A stretch of DNA of 64,000 nucleotides from Brenneria corticis. Lineage in GTDB: Bacteria; Pseudomonadota; Gammaproteobacteria; Enterobacterales; Enterobacteriaceae. This document shows, in pieces, positions 1 through 8,908 of this stretch (its first letter is position 1; each line of letters starts with the position of its first letter). The notes beneath the pieces were generated by a model. The model ran no database searches. It was given only the letters and a program-made list of their open reading frames with translations, and was not told the origin of the DNA. The stretch is taken from assembly GCF_003115855.1 (NCBI RefSeq), contig NZ_KZ819076.1, positions 186,001-250,000 of the forward strand, in the 5' to 3' direction. A program made the position numbers and the translations under genes.

Positions 1-15
1 GGCGCCCGGCGAGTT

Positions 16-48
16 AAAAAAAAACCCGCGCATCGGCGCGGGTTTTTT
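16..48 (-). terminator. leu operon attenuator terminator
   Basis: Read on the minus strand, a perfect 7-bp GC stem (CCCGCGC/GCGCGGG, 4-nt loop, plus positions 25-42) is followed by nine T (plus 16-24). It lies 23 nt past the stop of the leuL leader peptide, the place and form of the leu attenuator of enterobacteria. Ribosome stalling at Leu codons in leuL should prevent this hairpin and let transcription continue into leuA, which would start beyond the left edge. The six T on the other side could also let it end rightward transcription. Confidence 0.85.
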
Positions 49-70
49 ATTTGGTGGCGTGAAATCAGTT

Positions 71-148
71 CTAAATTCCTCCCACCGGCATACCGCGCAA
101 TGTAGATGCGTTTAGTAGTAGGCCTAGTAGGAAAGTGAAGTTGAACAT
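71..148 (-). CDS. leuL: leu operon leader peptide LeuL
   Basis: A 25-codon reading frame from ATG at 148 to TAG at 71. Its core reads FLLGLLLNAS followed by LRG, closely matching the E. coli leu leader core as I recall it. Five of the leucine codons (FLLGLLL) are CTA, a rare codon that is the usual control codon of this leader. It acts only by being translated: shortage of charged leucyl-tRNA stalls the ribosome and relieves the attenuator just downstream. The gene is too short for ordinary gene callers. The leuABCD operon itself is outside the window. Confidence 0.88.
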   Translation of the reverse strand: MFNFTFLLGLLLNASTLRGMPVGGI

Positions 149-183
149 GAAGTCTCGTCATCTGAAATTTGTAAAGTGCTCTA

Positions 184-212
184 TTGGTACTTGATTAGCA
201 GGGTTATGTCAA
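184..212 (-). promoter_or_regulatory. putative leu operon promoter
   Basis: On the minus strand a perfect -35 TTGACA (plus 207-212) is followed after 17 nt by TACCAA (plus 184-189), a weak -10. It lies about 35-60 bp upstream of leuL. The -35 is strong and correctly placed; the -10 assignment is uncertain. Confidence 0.5.
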
Positions 213-322
213 CCTTTGATTTGGTGTGACCCGCGTCAAGTAAACCATCTGAGGCCCGCTGCCGGGGTTAGAAAGATCGTTGCGGTTTTATTCTTTAACG
301 GTAGACTGCGTCCCAAATAATT

Positions 323-449
<127 letters not shown>

Positions 450-506
450 CAACACTGTACGCTGAAACTTTCAGGCTAACTTTCCTCTGTGGGTAGTCTC
501 TTGCAA

Positions 507-2312
507 ATGAATGAGCATTTACAGCAATACCATGTAGTACACCGGATACAGCAGCAGGTTGAACATTGTTCAGGTCGCATCGTGTTACGGGAATGGACGC
601 CGGACGGCGAACGGCAGCTTAGCTGGGCTCAGGCGGGACAGCGCATTCGGCGAATCGCCAGCGCCCTGCTGGCGCAGGGGCTGGACGTGCAGGAGCGCGC
701 GGCGATTTTCTCGCATAATTCGCTGAACTGGTCGCTGGTCGATCTGGCGATGCTGCACCTGCGGGCCGTCAGCGTGCCGATCTACGCCACCAACACCGCC
801 GCGCAGGCGGCATTTATCATTAACGACGCCGATATCCGCACCATTTTTGTCGGCGGTCAGGCGCAGTTCGACGCCCTGCTGGCGCTGCGGGAAACCTGTC
901 CGCAATTACGCAATATCATTGTGATGGACGACGACGTGGATTTACGCGGCTGCGATATTGCCGTAACGCTGCGCGAATTCGAAGCGCAGGCGGTGGACGC
1001 GTTCTGGCGCGATGAGCTGCAAAGGCGGATTGACGGCCGCGATCTCAACGATCTATTTACCCTGATTTATACCTCCGGCACCACCGGCGAACCCAAAGGG
1101 GTGATGCTGGACTACGCCAATATGGCGATGCAGCTCAAGCTGCACGACCGGCGTTTACACGTGACGGAGACGGATATTTCCCTGTGCTTTCTGCCGTTGT
1201 CGCACGTGTTCGAACGGGCCTGGAGCTTCTTTATCATGCACAGCGGCGCGCAAAACGTGTATCTCAGCGAAACCAATCTGGTGCGCGACGCCATGCAGGC
1301 GGTTAAACCGACCGTGATGTGCGCGGTGCCCCGCTTTTACGAAAAGGTGTACAGCGCGATTTATGAAAAAGTGGCGCAGGCGCCCTGGTATCGTCAGCGC
1401 TTATTCCACTGGGCCGTCGACCAGGGGCGGCGGGTCTTTCTGCTGCGGCGCGCCGGCAAACATCCCGGCGCGTGGCGTCGCCTTATGCATCGCTACGCCG
1501 ACCGTCTGGTACTGGGTAAATTACGCCAGCTATTGGGCGGGCAGGTCAGGTTTCTGCCCGCCGCCGGCGCGCGGCTGGACGACAACATTATTCTGTTTTT
1601 CCAGTCGATGGGGATCCGCATCGTCTACGGCTATGGCATGACGGAAACCTGCGCCACGGTCTCCTGCTGGGAAGAAGAGAACTTCCTCCTGGGGTCGATC
1701 GGCACGCCCTTGCCGGAAATTGAGGTGCGCATCGGCGCGGATAATGAAATTCAGGTGCGCGGCGCCACGGTGATGCGCGGTTATTTCCATCGTCCGCAGG
1801 ACACGGCGGACGCCTTTACGGCGGATGGCTGGCTGAAAACCGGCGATGCCGGCGAACTGGACGCGCAAGGCAATCTGTTTATTACCGAACGCCTGAAAGA
1901 TCTGATGAAAACCTCCGGCGGTAAATACATCGCTCCGCAGCACCTGGAAGGCACGCTGGGGCAGGATCGCTTTATCGAACAGGTGGCGGTGATCGCCGAT
2001 GCGCGCAAATACGTGTCGGCGCTGATTGTTCCCTGTTTTGAAGCGCTGGAAGAGCATGCCCGCTCGATCAATCTGAAATATCACGATCGTCTGGATCTGC
2101 TGCGCCACAGCCATATTATCGAACTGTTCGAGCAACGCCTGCGCGAGATACAGAAAGAGCTGTCCCGCGTCGAACAGGTGAAAAAATTCACCCTGTTGCC
2201 AGCGCCGTTTTCGATGGAGGAGGGGGAGCTGACGCCGACGTTGAAGCTGCGCCGCAAGGTGATTCATCAGCGTTATCAGTTGGAAATCGACGCCATGTAT
2301 TCTGAATCATGA
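507..2312 (+). CDS. AMP-dependent acyl-CoA synthetase (long-chain, FAA1-like)
   Basis: About 601 residues. The adenylate-forming signature YTSGTTGEPKG lies near the end of the first third, YGYGMTET follows at about residue 380, and a C-terminal Lys region (KTSGGKYIAP) fits the ANL superfamily. It should activate a carboxylic acid with ATP and load it on CoA; the closest COG type is long-chain acyl-CoA synthetase (FAA1/COG1022) rather than FadD. The start is uncertain: GTG at 489 and ATG at 507 are both in frame and neither has a clear ribosome site. It sits where leuO is found in E. coli (between leuL and ilvI). It has the same strand as ilvI and is separated from it by 79 bp. Substrate unknown. 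Confidence 0.85.
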   Translation: MNEHLQQYHVVHRIQQQVEHCSGRIVLREWTPDGERQLSWAQAGQRIRRIASALLAQGLDVQERAAIFSHNSLNWSLVDLAMLHLRAVSVPIYATNTAAQAAFIINDADIRTIFVGGQAQFDALLALRETCPQLRNIIVMDDDVDLRGCDIAVTLREFEAQAVDAFWRDELQRRIDGRDLNDLFTLIYTSGTTGEPKGVMLDYANMAMQLKLHDRRLHVTETDISLCFLPLSHVFERAWSFFIMHSGAQNVYLSETNLVRDAMQAVKPTVMCAVPRFYEKVYSAIYEKVAQAPWYRQRLFHWAVDQGRRVFLLRRAGKHPGAWRRLMHRYADRLVLGKLRQLLGGQVRFLPAAGARLDDNIILFFQSMGIRIVYGYGMTETCATVSCWEEENFLLGSIGTPLPEIEVRIGADNEIQVRGATVMRGYFHRPQDTADAFTADGWLKTGDAGELDAQGNLFITERLKDLMKTSGGKYIAPQHLEGTLGQDRFIEQVAVIADARKYVSALIVPCFEALEEHARSINLKYHDRLDLLRHSHIIELFEQRLREIQKELSRVEQVKKFTLLPAPFSMEEGELTPTLKLRRKVIHQRYQLEIDAMYSES

Positions 2313-2391
2313 CGGTTGCCGTTGCCTGAGTTATCATCTCACGTTATTTTGATTAGTTATATTTAAAAACCCTATGTTAAGAGGCAAACCC

Positions 2392-4110
2392 ATGGAGATG
2401 TTGTCAGGCGCCGAGATGGTGGTCCGATCGTTAATCGATCAGGGCGTAAAACATGTATTCGGCTATCCCGGCGGTGCGGTGCTGGATATTTACGACGCCT
2501 TGCATACGGTTGGCGGTATTGAACATATTTTGGTGCGCCACGAACAAGGCGCGGTGCATATGGCCGATGGCTATGCGCGCGCCACCGGCGAGGTCGGCGT
2601 GGTGCTGGTGACCTCCGGTCCCGGCGCGACCAACGCCATTACCGGTATCGCCACCGCCTATATGGACTCGATTCCCATGGTGGTGCTTTCCGGTCAGGTG
2701 GCGACGTCGCTGATTGGCTACGACGCCTTTCAGGAGTGCGATATGGTGGGGATTTCCCGGCCCATCGTAAAGCACAGCTTTCTGGTCAAACAGGCTGAAG
2801 ATGTGCCGACGGTGCTGAAAAAAGCCTTTTATCTGGCGTCCAGCGGCCGTCCCGGTCCTGTGGTGGTGGATTTGCCGAAAGACGTGATGAATCCGGCCAA
2901 TAAGCAGCCTTACGCCTATCCCGATCGCGTCAGCATGCGCTCCTATAACCCGACGGTTCAGGGGCATAAAGGGCAGATTCGACGCGCGTTGCAAACCCTG
3001 CTGGCGGCGGAAAAGCCGATTATTTACAGCGGCGGCGGGGTGATCAACTCCGGCTGCCATCAGGAACTGCTGGCGCTGGCGGAAAAACTCAACCTGCCGG
3101 TGGCCAGTTCGCTGATGGGGCTGGGCGGCTTCCCCGGCACGCATCGTCAAAGCCTGGGCATGCTTGGGATGCATGGCACCTACGAAGCCAATATGGCGAT
3201 GCATAACGCCGACGTGATTTTCGCCGTCGGCGTACGCTTTGACGATCGCACCACCAATAATCTGGCCAAGTACTGCCCGGACGCCACGGTGTTGCATATT
3301 GATATCGATCCGGCTTCGATCTCCAAAACGGTAAACGCCGATATTCCCATCGTCGGCGATGCCCGCCAGGTATTAACCCTGATGCTGGAGTTGCTGGCGC
3401 AGGATGAGGCGCAGCAGCAGTTTGACGCGCTGCGCGACTGGTGGCAGAACATCGAGCAGTGGCGCGCCCGCCGCTGCCTGAAGTACAGCGCGGACGGCGA
3501 GGCGATCAAGCCGCAGGCGGTGATTGAAACGCTGTATCGGCTGACGGGCGGTAATGCCTATGTCGCCTCGGACGTGGGCCAACATCAGATGTTCGCCGCC
3601 CTTTACTATCCTTTCGATCGGCCGCGCCGCTGGGTCAACTCCGGCGGTTTGGGCACCATGGGATTCGGCCTGCCCGCCGCGCTGGGGATCAAGCTGGCGC
3701 TGCCGCAGGAAACGGTTATCTGCGTCACCGGCGACGGCAGCATTCAGATGAATATTCAGGAACTTTCCACCGCGCTGCAGTATGACCTGCCGATCGTGGT
3801 GGTTAACCTGAACAACCGTTTCCTCGGCATGGTGAAACAGTGGCAGGATATGATCTATTCCGGCCGCCACTCCAGTTCCTATATGGAGTCCCTGCCGGAT
3901 TTCGTCAAGTTGGCGGAGGCCTATGGGCATATCGGCATCGCCATTGATACCCCGGACGAACTGGAAAGCAAGCTGGCGCAGGCGCTGGCGCAGAAAAACC
4001 GTCTGGTGTTCGTGGATGTCAAAATCGACAGCGGCGAGCACGTTTACCCGATGCAGATCCGCGGCGGCGGGATGGATGAGATGTGGCTAAGCAAAACGGA
4101 GAGGACCTGA
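2392..4110 (+). CDS. ilvI: acetolactate synthase III large subunit
   Basis: 572 residues, collinear with E. coli IlvI (574). This ThDP enzyme condenses two pyruvates to acetolactate, or pyruvate with 2-ketobutyrate, the first common step of valine/isoleucine synthesis. The ThDP-binding motif GDGSIQMN is present at about residue 450, the catalytic Glu lies in VRHEQGAVHMADGYAR, and the C-terminus ends MDEMWLSKTERT as in E. coli. ATG 2392 (MEMLSGAEM) is chosen over the ATG at 2374 because it matches the family N-terminus and has GAGG 8 nt upstream. Only 79 bp separate it from the upstream gene, so little room is left for the long Lrp-controlled region known in E. coli. It is followed 2 bp later by ilvH. 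Confidence 0.97.
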   Translation: MEMLSGAEMVVRSLIDQGVKHVFGYPGGAVLDIYDALHTVGGIEHILVRHEQGAVHMADGYARATGEVGVVLVTSGPGATNAITGIATAYMDSIPMVVLSGQVATSLIGYDAFQECDMVGISRPIVKHSFLVKQAEDVPTVLKKAFYLASSGRPGPVVVDLPKDVMNPANKQPYAYPDRVSMRSYNPTVQGHKGQIRRALQTLLAAEKPIIYSGGGVINSGCHQELLALAEKLNLPVASSLMGLGGFPGTHRQSLGMLGMHGTYEANMAMHNADVIFAVGVRFDDRTTNNLAKYCPDATVLHIDIDPASISKTVNADIPIVGDARQVLTLMLELLAQDEAQQQFDALRDWWQNIEQWRARRCLKYSADGEAIKPQAVIETLYRLTGGNAYVASDVGQHQMFAALYYPFDRPRRWVNSGGLGTMGFGLPAALGIKLALPQETVICVTGDGSIQMNIQELSTALQYDLPIVVVNLNNRFLGMVKQWQDMIYSGRHSSSYMESLPDFVKLAEAYGHIGIAIDTPDELESKLAQALAQKNRLVFVDVKIDSGEHVYPMQIRGGGMDEMWLSKTERT

Positions 4111-4112
4111 TC

Positions 4113-4604
4113 ATGCGGCGGATTTTATCGGTATTACTTGAAAATGAATCCGGCGCATTGTCACGCGTCGTCGGCCTGTTCTCGCAGCGCGGTTACAATA
4201 TTGAAAGCCTGACGGTGGCGCCGACCGACGACCCCACGCTGTCGCGCATGACCATTCAAACCGTTGGCGATGAAAAAGCGCTGGAGCAGATAGAGAAGCA
4301 GCTGCATAAGCTAGTGGATGTGTTGCGCGTCAGCGAGCTGGGACAGGGCACCCACGTCGAGCGCGAAATCATGCTGGTGAAACTGCAGGCGACGGGCTAC
4401 GGCCGTGAAGAAGTCAAACGCTGCGCCGAGATTTTTCGCGGGCAGATTGTGGATGTCACCTCCTCGCTTTATACCGTTCAGTTGGCCGGCACCAGCGATA
4501 AGCTGGATGCGTTCCTCAACGCCGTACGTGAAGTGGCTGAGATTGTGGAAGTGGCGCGTTCCGGGATCGTTGGCGTATCCCGCGGCGATAAAATCATGCG
4601 TTAG
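4113..4604 (+). CDS. ilvH: acetolactate synthase III regulatory subunit
   Basis: 163 residues, the same length as E. coli IlvH. It has an N-terminal ACT domain (RRILSVLLENESGALSRV) and a C-terminal small-subunit domain ending SRGDKIMR. It binds valine and confers feedback inhibition on IlvI. The start ATG 4113 is two bases after the ilvI stop and is preceded by GGAGAGG, so the two are translationally coupled. An in-frame ATG at 4083 would overlap ilvI and adds a tail absent from the family. A strong terminator follows. Confidence 0.97.
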   Translation: MRRILSVLLENESGALSRVVGLFSQRGYNIESLTVAPTDDPTLSRMTIQTVGDEKALEQIEKQLHKLVDVLRVSELGQGTHVEREIMLVKLQATGYGREEVKRCAEIFRGQIVDVTSSLYTVQLAGTSDKLDAFLNAVREVAEIVEVARSGIVGVSRGDKIMR

Positions 4605-4631
4605 GAGGATTTAGCGCGGATTTTTGCCGTA

Positions 4632-4668
4632 ACAGGCCCGATAATCGCATCGGGCCTGTCGATTTTTT
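4632..4668 (+). terminator. ilvIH rho-independent terminator
   Basis: An 11-bp perfect stem (ACAGGCCCGAT / ATCGGGCCTGT) with a 6-nt loop, then CGATTTTTT. It ends ilvIH transcription 28 bp after the ilvH stop and separates it from cra. Confidence 0.9.
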
Positions 4669-4799
4669 CCGGTGTTATCCTATATATGATAAAAGCGGTT
4701 GCCGTTCAGTTGCTTCTGCTGTTAGATCTACACGGATATCCATGATGAGCTTATGGTCATCGCTCTATTTTATTTATCCGGCTTACTAAGGGGTTACCA

Positions 4800-5804
4800 G
4801 TGAAACTGGATGAAATCGCGCGTCTTGCGGGTGTTTCACGCACTACTGCCAGTTATGTGATCAATGGAAAAGCAAAACAGTATCGCGTCAGCGATAAGAC
4901 CGTTGAGAAAGTGATGGCGGTGGTCAGAGAGCATAACTATCATCCCAACGCCGTCGCCGCCGGATTACGCGCCGGACGCACCCGTTCTATTGGCCTGGTG
5001 ATCCCTGATTTGGAAAATACCAGCTATACGCGGATTGCCAATTATCTGGAACGCCAGGCGCGACAGCGCGGATATCAGCTGTTGATCGCCTGTTCCGAAG
5101 ATCAGCCGGATAACGAAATGCGCTGCATCGAACACCTGCTGCAACGCCAGGTCGATGCAATCATCGTGTCGACGGCGCTGCCGCCGGAGCACCCGTTCTA
5201 TCAGCGCTGGGTGAATAACAGCCTGCCGATTATCGCGCTCGACCGGGCGTTGGATCGCGAACATTTCACCAGCGTGGTCGGCGCCGATCTCGAAGATGCC
5301 GAAATGCTGGCGCAGGAGCTGAGGAAAATCCCGGCCGAATCCGTTCTTTATCTCGGCGCGCTGCCTGAGCTTTCGGTCAGTTTCCTGCGTGAACAGGGTT
5401 TTCGCCAGGCCTGGGCCGACGATGCGCGGGAAGTGCATTATCTGTATGCCAATAGCTATGAGCGCTCGGCGGCGGCGGCGGCGTTTGCCCAGTACCTTAA
5501 CGATCATCCGATGCCGAAAGCGCTGTTCACCACGGCTTTTCCGCTGTTGCAGGGCGTGATGGACGTTACGCTGCGCCAGAGCGGGCGTTTGCCGAATAAT
5601 CTGGCCATCGCCACCTTTGGCGATAACGAATTGCTGGATTTTCTGGAGTGTCCGGTATTGTCCGTCGCGCAGCGTCATCGTGAAGTGGCGGAACGGGTAT
5701 TGGAATTGGTTTTGGCCAGTCTGGACGAGCCGAAAAGGCCGAAGCCGGGGCTTAACCGCATTCGCCGCAACCTTTATCGCCGCGGCTCGCTTAGCCGCCG
5801 TTAA
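4800..5804 (+). CDS. cra: catabolite repressor/activator Cra (FruR)
   Basis: 334 residues, the same length as E. coli Cra. The LacI-type helix-turn-helix is at the N-terminus (LDEIARLAGVSRTTASYVIN) and the hinge carries NYHPNAVAAGLRAGRTRSIG. A periplasmic-binding-protein-like effector domain follows. The protein senses fructose-1-phosphate or fructose-1,6-bisphosphate and switches carbon flow between glycolysis and gluconeogenesis. The start is GTG at 4800 with AAGGGG six bases upstream. It is a single-gene unit lying after the ilvIH terminator, as in E. coli; the next genes differ from E. coli, where mraZ follows. Confidence 0.97.
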   Translation: MKLDEIARLAGVSRTTASYVINGKAKQYRVSDKTVEKVMAVVREHNYHPNAVAAGLRAGRTRSIGLVIPDLENTSYTRIANYLERQARQRGYQLLIACSEDQPDNEMRCIEHLLQRQVDAIIVSTALPPEHPFYQRWVNNSLPIIALDRALDREHFTSVVGADLEDAEMLAQELRKIPAESVLYLGALPELSVSFLREQGFRQAWADDAREVHYLYANSYERSAAAAAFAQYLNDHPMPKALFTTAFPLLQGVMDVTLRQSGRLPNNLAIATFGDNELLDFLECPVLSVAQRHREVAERVLELVLASLDEPKRPKPGLNRIRRNLYRRGSLSRR

Positions 5805-5901
5805 CATCGTTCCCCGGCGCGCCATATAAGCGCAACGTATGGCGCCCGCCGACGATGAAAAACGATCTGCGTTTAAACCTTTCATAAATCAGTCAGTTAA
5901 C

Positions 5902-7107
5902 ATGTCAGAAATTAATCAGGCCAGTTTTAAGCTCGCGCCGGGAAAAGCGCTTTCCGCCGAGCAGGAGGCGTTAAAGCGCGGCGTCGAGGCGTTCCTGAAC
6001 CGGCATCGGCATGACCGACATGCGCTCTTCGTTATTCATGGCGAGGCCGGAACGGGCAAAAGCGTTTTTTTGAATACCCTGTTTGGCGAGATACAAACCC
6101 AGTCCCGCCTGCGGCCGCGGCACCCGCTTTACGGCAGCGAGAACTACCTTCTCGTTAACCATCCCGAGATGCTGAAAGCCTATAAAAATGCCGCCGATAA
6201 CCAGCCCGCGCTGAGAAAAAAGGATTATGAGCGGCCTACCACCTTTATCAACCGGATGCATAAACGCTCTGCGATAGCCGACATCGTGCTGGTTGACGAG
6301 GCGCATCTGCTGCTGACCCGGCGCGATAGCTATAACCACTTTTTCCAGGATAATCATCTGGAGGAGATTATTCGTCTGGCGCGCATCGTGGTGCTGGTTT
6401 TCGATGAACAGCAGGTGTTGAAGTTCAAGAGCCTGTGGCGGGAAAGCGATCTGTCGCGCATGCTGGCCCGCTGGCCGCATGAGGTTTACGCGCTGCGGCG
6501 GCAGTTCCGCATGCGCGCGGACGCGGCGAGCCTGCGCTGGATCCGCGCTTTTTGCCAGCGCCGGCTGCTGCCGTTGCCGGCGGCGGAAGAGGCTTTCGAG
6601 ATCGGGATATTCGATGATGCCCAGGCGATGTATGAACGGGTAAAAGAAAAAAATGCGGCCAGCGGCCTGTCGCGCATGTTGTCGACGTATGACTATCCCT
6701 ATCGGCTGGACGGGCAGGACTATTTTATCGAAGAGGGGCGGTTCCGCTTACGCTGGGACCGCGCGAAACCCAATGAGCGTCTGCCCTGGGCCGAGCGCGA
6801 AGACACCATTGACGAGGTGGGATCGGTTTACACCGCGCAGGGGTTCGATCTGAACTACGTCGGCCTGATTCTGGGGCCGTCGGTGGCGTGGGATGCGCAG
6901 CGCGAGGAGATCGTGCTCGATGCGGCCAGATACGAAGATAGCGCGGCTTTTCAGGGCCAATCGGCAATTGAAAATAGCGCCGCGATGAAAGAGCGCATCA
7001 TGCTCAACGCCATCAATGTGCTGATGACCCGCGCCATTCACGGACTCTATATTTACGCCCACGATCGCGGGTTGCGTAACAAGCTGATGTCGCTGGCGCG
7101 AAAATAG
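5902..7107 (+). CDS. DUF2075 / Schlafen group 3 helicase-like ATPase
   Basis: About 401 residues from ATG 5902; an in-frame ATG at 5839 would add 21 residues. Walker A GEAGTGKS is at residues 47-54 and the Walker B/DEAH box VDEAH at 131-135. A later QFRMR motif, the motif YTAQGFDLNYVG and the C-terminal LMTRAIHGLYIYAHD resemble motifs IV-VI of superfamily 1 helicases. This arrangement defines DUF2075 (Pfam PF09848, now called Schlafen group 3 DNA/RNA helicase). No nuclease domain is visible. It is inserted between cra and mraZ and is followed after 21 bp by a deformylase-like gene on the same strand, probably as an operon. The substrate is unknown; nucleic-acid or ribonucleoprotein remodelling is a family-based guess. 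Confidence 0.85.
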   Translation: MSEINQASFKLAPGKALSAEQEALKRGVEAFLNRHRHDRHALFVIHGEAGTGKSVFLNTLFGEIQTQSRLRPRHPLYGSENYLLVNHPEMLKAYKNAADNQPALRKKDYERPTTFINRMHKRSAIADIVLVDEAHLLLTRRDSYNHFFQDNHLEEIIRLARIVVLVFDEQQVLKFKSLWRESDLSRMLARWPHEVYALRRQFRMRADAASLRWIRAFCQRRLLPLPAAEEAFEIGIFDDAQAMYERVKEKNAASGLSRMLSTYDYPYRLDGQDYFIEEGRFRLRWDRAKPNERLPWAEREDTIDEVGSVYTAQGFDLNYVGLILGPSVAWDAQREEIVLDAARYEDSAAFQGQSAIENSAAMKERIMLNAINVLMTRAIHGLYIYAHDRGLRNKLMSLARK

Positions 7108-7128
7108 AGAGTAACGGGGAAGATAACT

Positions 7129-7650
7129 ATGGATGCAACTGAAGTGCTTTGGATCGACGATCCGCGGATGAACCAGCGTTCCCGCAACGTCGATATTATT
7201 GATGATGAGGTTAAGGCGCTGGTCGCGCGTATGTTCGCCGTGATTGACGCCATGAAGGATTCGGGGCTTGCCGCCATCCAATTGGGCGTTCCGCTGCGCA
7301 TCGTCGTCATAGATATGGCGGACGAAAAGGGAGAACGCCAGCGCCTGGCCTTGATTAACCCGCAGATAACCTACTCTTCGCCGGAGAAAACGTCGCATCT
7401 GGAACTGTGCTCTTCTATTCCGGGCCATCCCATGCCGGCGGAACGGGCGCAGCGGGTCAAGGCGGCGTTTATCGATCTGGACGGCGCCGCGCGGGAGATC
7501 GACGCCGGCGGCGAATTTGCCGTATGCCTGCAACACGAAATCGATCATCTGGACGGGCTGTCGCTGCTCGACGATCTGTCCGATCTGAAACGTAACCGCC
7601 TCAAGACGCAGCTTGCCAAACTGCGCCGCAAAACGGTTTCCCATCGGTGA
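7129..7650 (+). CDS. peptide deformylase-like protein
   Basis: 173 residues. The three peptide deformylase motifs are recognisable. Motif 1 is SGLAAIQLG (residues 45-53), with Asp44 in place of the first Gly. Motif 2 is ELCSSIPG at 92-99, where true enzymes have EGCLS; the Cys metal ligand is kept. Motif 3 is the metal-binding HEIDH at 136-140. True deformylases remove the formyl group from nascent proteins. Here the changed motif 2 suggests altered activity or substrate, although the metal site (Cys94, His136, His140) and catalytic Glu137 remain. It lies 21 bp after the DUF2075 ATPase gene, with a near-SD AACGGGG stretch upstream. The housekeeping def gene is presumably elsewhere, next to fmt. 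Confidence 0.82.
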   Translation: MDATEVLWIDDPRMNQRSRNVDIIDDEVKALVARMFAVIDAMKDSGLAAIQLGVPLRIVVIDMADEKGERQRLALINPQITYSSPEKTSHLELCSSIPGHPMPAERAQRVKAAFIDLDGAAREIDAGGEFAVCLQHEIDHLDGLSLLDDLSDLKRNRLKTQLAKLRRKTVSHR

Positions 7651-7671
7651 TGCCTTTGCCGGGGAAGCCGG

Positions 7672-8115
7672 TTAGCCGGTGACGGCGACCCGGAACAACC
7701 GGCGGCAGTATTCCAGAAAATAGCCGTATATCACGCCCATCACCATGGAGACGACCGCATTGCTGGCAACGGCGGTCAGCATCTGCGACGAATCCGCCCC
7801 GATGGTCCACAGAATGGCGATATAAACCGGCGACTGAAAACTGACGTACGCCAGCAGATCGGCCAGGTTGCGTAGCAGAAAGTGTTGCGGGCCATGGCGT
7901 CGGGCGAAGCCGAGCACGCGGTCGCGGTAAATGCCGTAGGGCCAGGCAACGACGATATTGACCGGGATAGACAGCAGCCGTGAAGATAAAGACTGTTCAA
8001 AGCTCATGCCGGAAAGCCCGATCTCAATCACCATGCCGGTAATAAAGCAATAAACCACCAGGGCGAAGGTATCCGCCGTGGCGCTGCGTAATCTTGAGGC
8101 CGGGGAAAAGAACAT
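7672..8115 (-). CDS. alaE: L-alanine exporter AlaE
   Basis: 147 residues, near the 149 of E. coli AlaE (YgaW). Conserved blocks include SPASRLRSATADTFA near the N-terminus, LSGMSFEQS, IPVNIVVAWPYGIYRDR and YGYFLEYCRRLF at the C-terminus. About four hydrophobic segments are predicted, as expected for this small inner-membrane exporter of excess alanine. ATG 8115 is preferred to GTG 8121 because GGAG lies nine bases before it. In E. coli the gene is at a different locus; here it is convergent with the deformylase-like gene and closes the insertion between cra and mraZ. Confidence 0.93.
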   Translation of the reverse strand: MFFSPASRLRSATADTFALVVYCFITGMVIEIGLSGMSFEQSLSSRLLSIPVNIVVAWPYGIYRDRVLGFARRHGPQHFLLRNLADLLAYVSFQSPVYIAILWTIGADSSQMLTAVASNAVVSMVMGVIYGYFLEYCRRLFRVAVTG

Positions 8116-8908
8116 CTCCACTCACTCCATTTTCAGATGGCGAACAAAAATCAGAGTAACGGGTTAATCATGGCTTTTTGTTTTGCTTTTTAAATTGTGG
8201 GTAGTGTACATCACTGTATTGTTGCTTAATAAGTAGCTAAAAATATTTATTTTTGACCTCTTGGTCAGGTTTTTCGCTACTTTATCTTCGGTTTGCTGCC
8301 GTTTTGCTTTTTTATCGCGCGAATGGTAATAAATTATTTTAAAAACAATACCTTAATTTAGGCTGGCGCTAGCGTGTCATTCAACGGGAAATAGCGGCTT
8401 AAGAAGAGAAAATGAGCGCTAAAAATAACTGGATATATCCCCATGCTTTTTAACCCGCGGCGGTGAATACGCTAATACTTTATTTATTCCGCGGTACTTA
8501 ACTGTGGATTTTTCTTTTTGGCGGAGGATTTTTGGCGAGGAAAACGTAAATTAAAGTAAATCGGGCGCTGAATAAAGACACAGGGATATTGATGATAAAA
8601 ATGTGACGTTGAGCAAATGCCGGCAATCGCAGTATAATAGCGCCTGATTAGCGAAAGCCTTGTTATGCAAGGCTTACGGCAAGTTAAGATTATTCTGGAA
8701 ACATTTATATTTAGTATCAGCCTGTGACAATAAAAATAATCGACCAAGGGAAATCCAGCGCCATTTCGCCAGCCAATATTATTTTGGGAGTGAAATTCTC
8801 TTAAATTTTCATGATCTTAATAATTATTAATTATCCGCCTTTATTTTTTTTACCTTCCTGCCGGCCCAAATCCATGCAGAAATAATTCCAAAGCACGCCA
8901 GCTCTGGC
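8116..8908. other. long AT-rich intergenic region upstream of the mra promoter
   Basis: Nearly 800 bp without a credible gene. It is clearly more AT-rich than its surroundings. Its left part must carry the alaE promoter, which I could not place. Its right part contains one good sigma-70 promoter followed by a hairpin (listed separately). An 87-codon minus-strand frame at 8484-8747 has no recognisable features and no ribosome site, and I regard it as chance. Confidence 0.6.
8609..8675 (+). promoter_or_regulatory. sigma-70 promoter followed by an 8-bp hairpin; possible sRNA or distal mra promoter
   Basis: TTGAGC (8609-8614), an 18-bp spacer, then a perfect TATAAT (8633-8638). The predicted start is near 8645. 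A perfect hairpin AAGCCTTG-TTATG-CAAGGCTT follows at 8655-8675, without a T run. No gene begins for another 320 bp, so the transcript is either a distal leader of mraZ or a small RNA. Confidence 0.45.

Noticed and set aside
5816..5850. Hairpin with GCGCCAT/ATGGCGC after cra, considered as a terminator
   Set aside because: There is no T run on either side, so intrinsic termination is not supported.
8484..8747. 87-codon minus-strand frame in the intergenic region before mraZ
   Set aside because: AT-rich spacer, no family features, no ribosome site; it also covers the promoter and hairpin read on the other strand.
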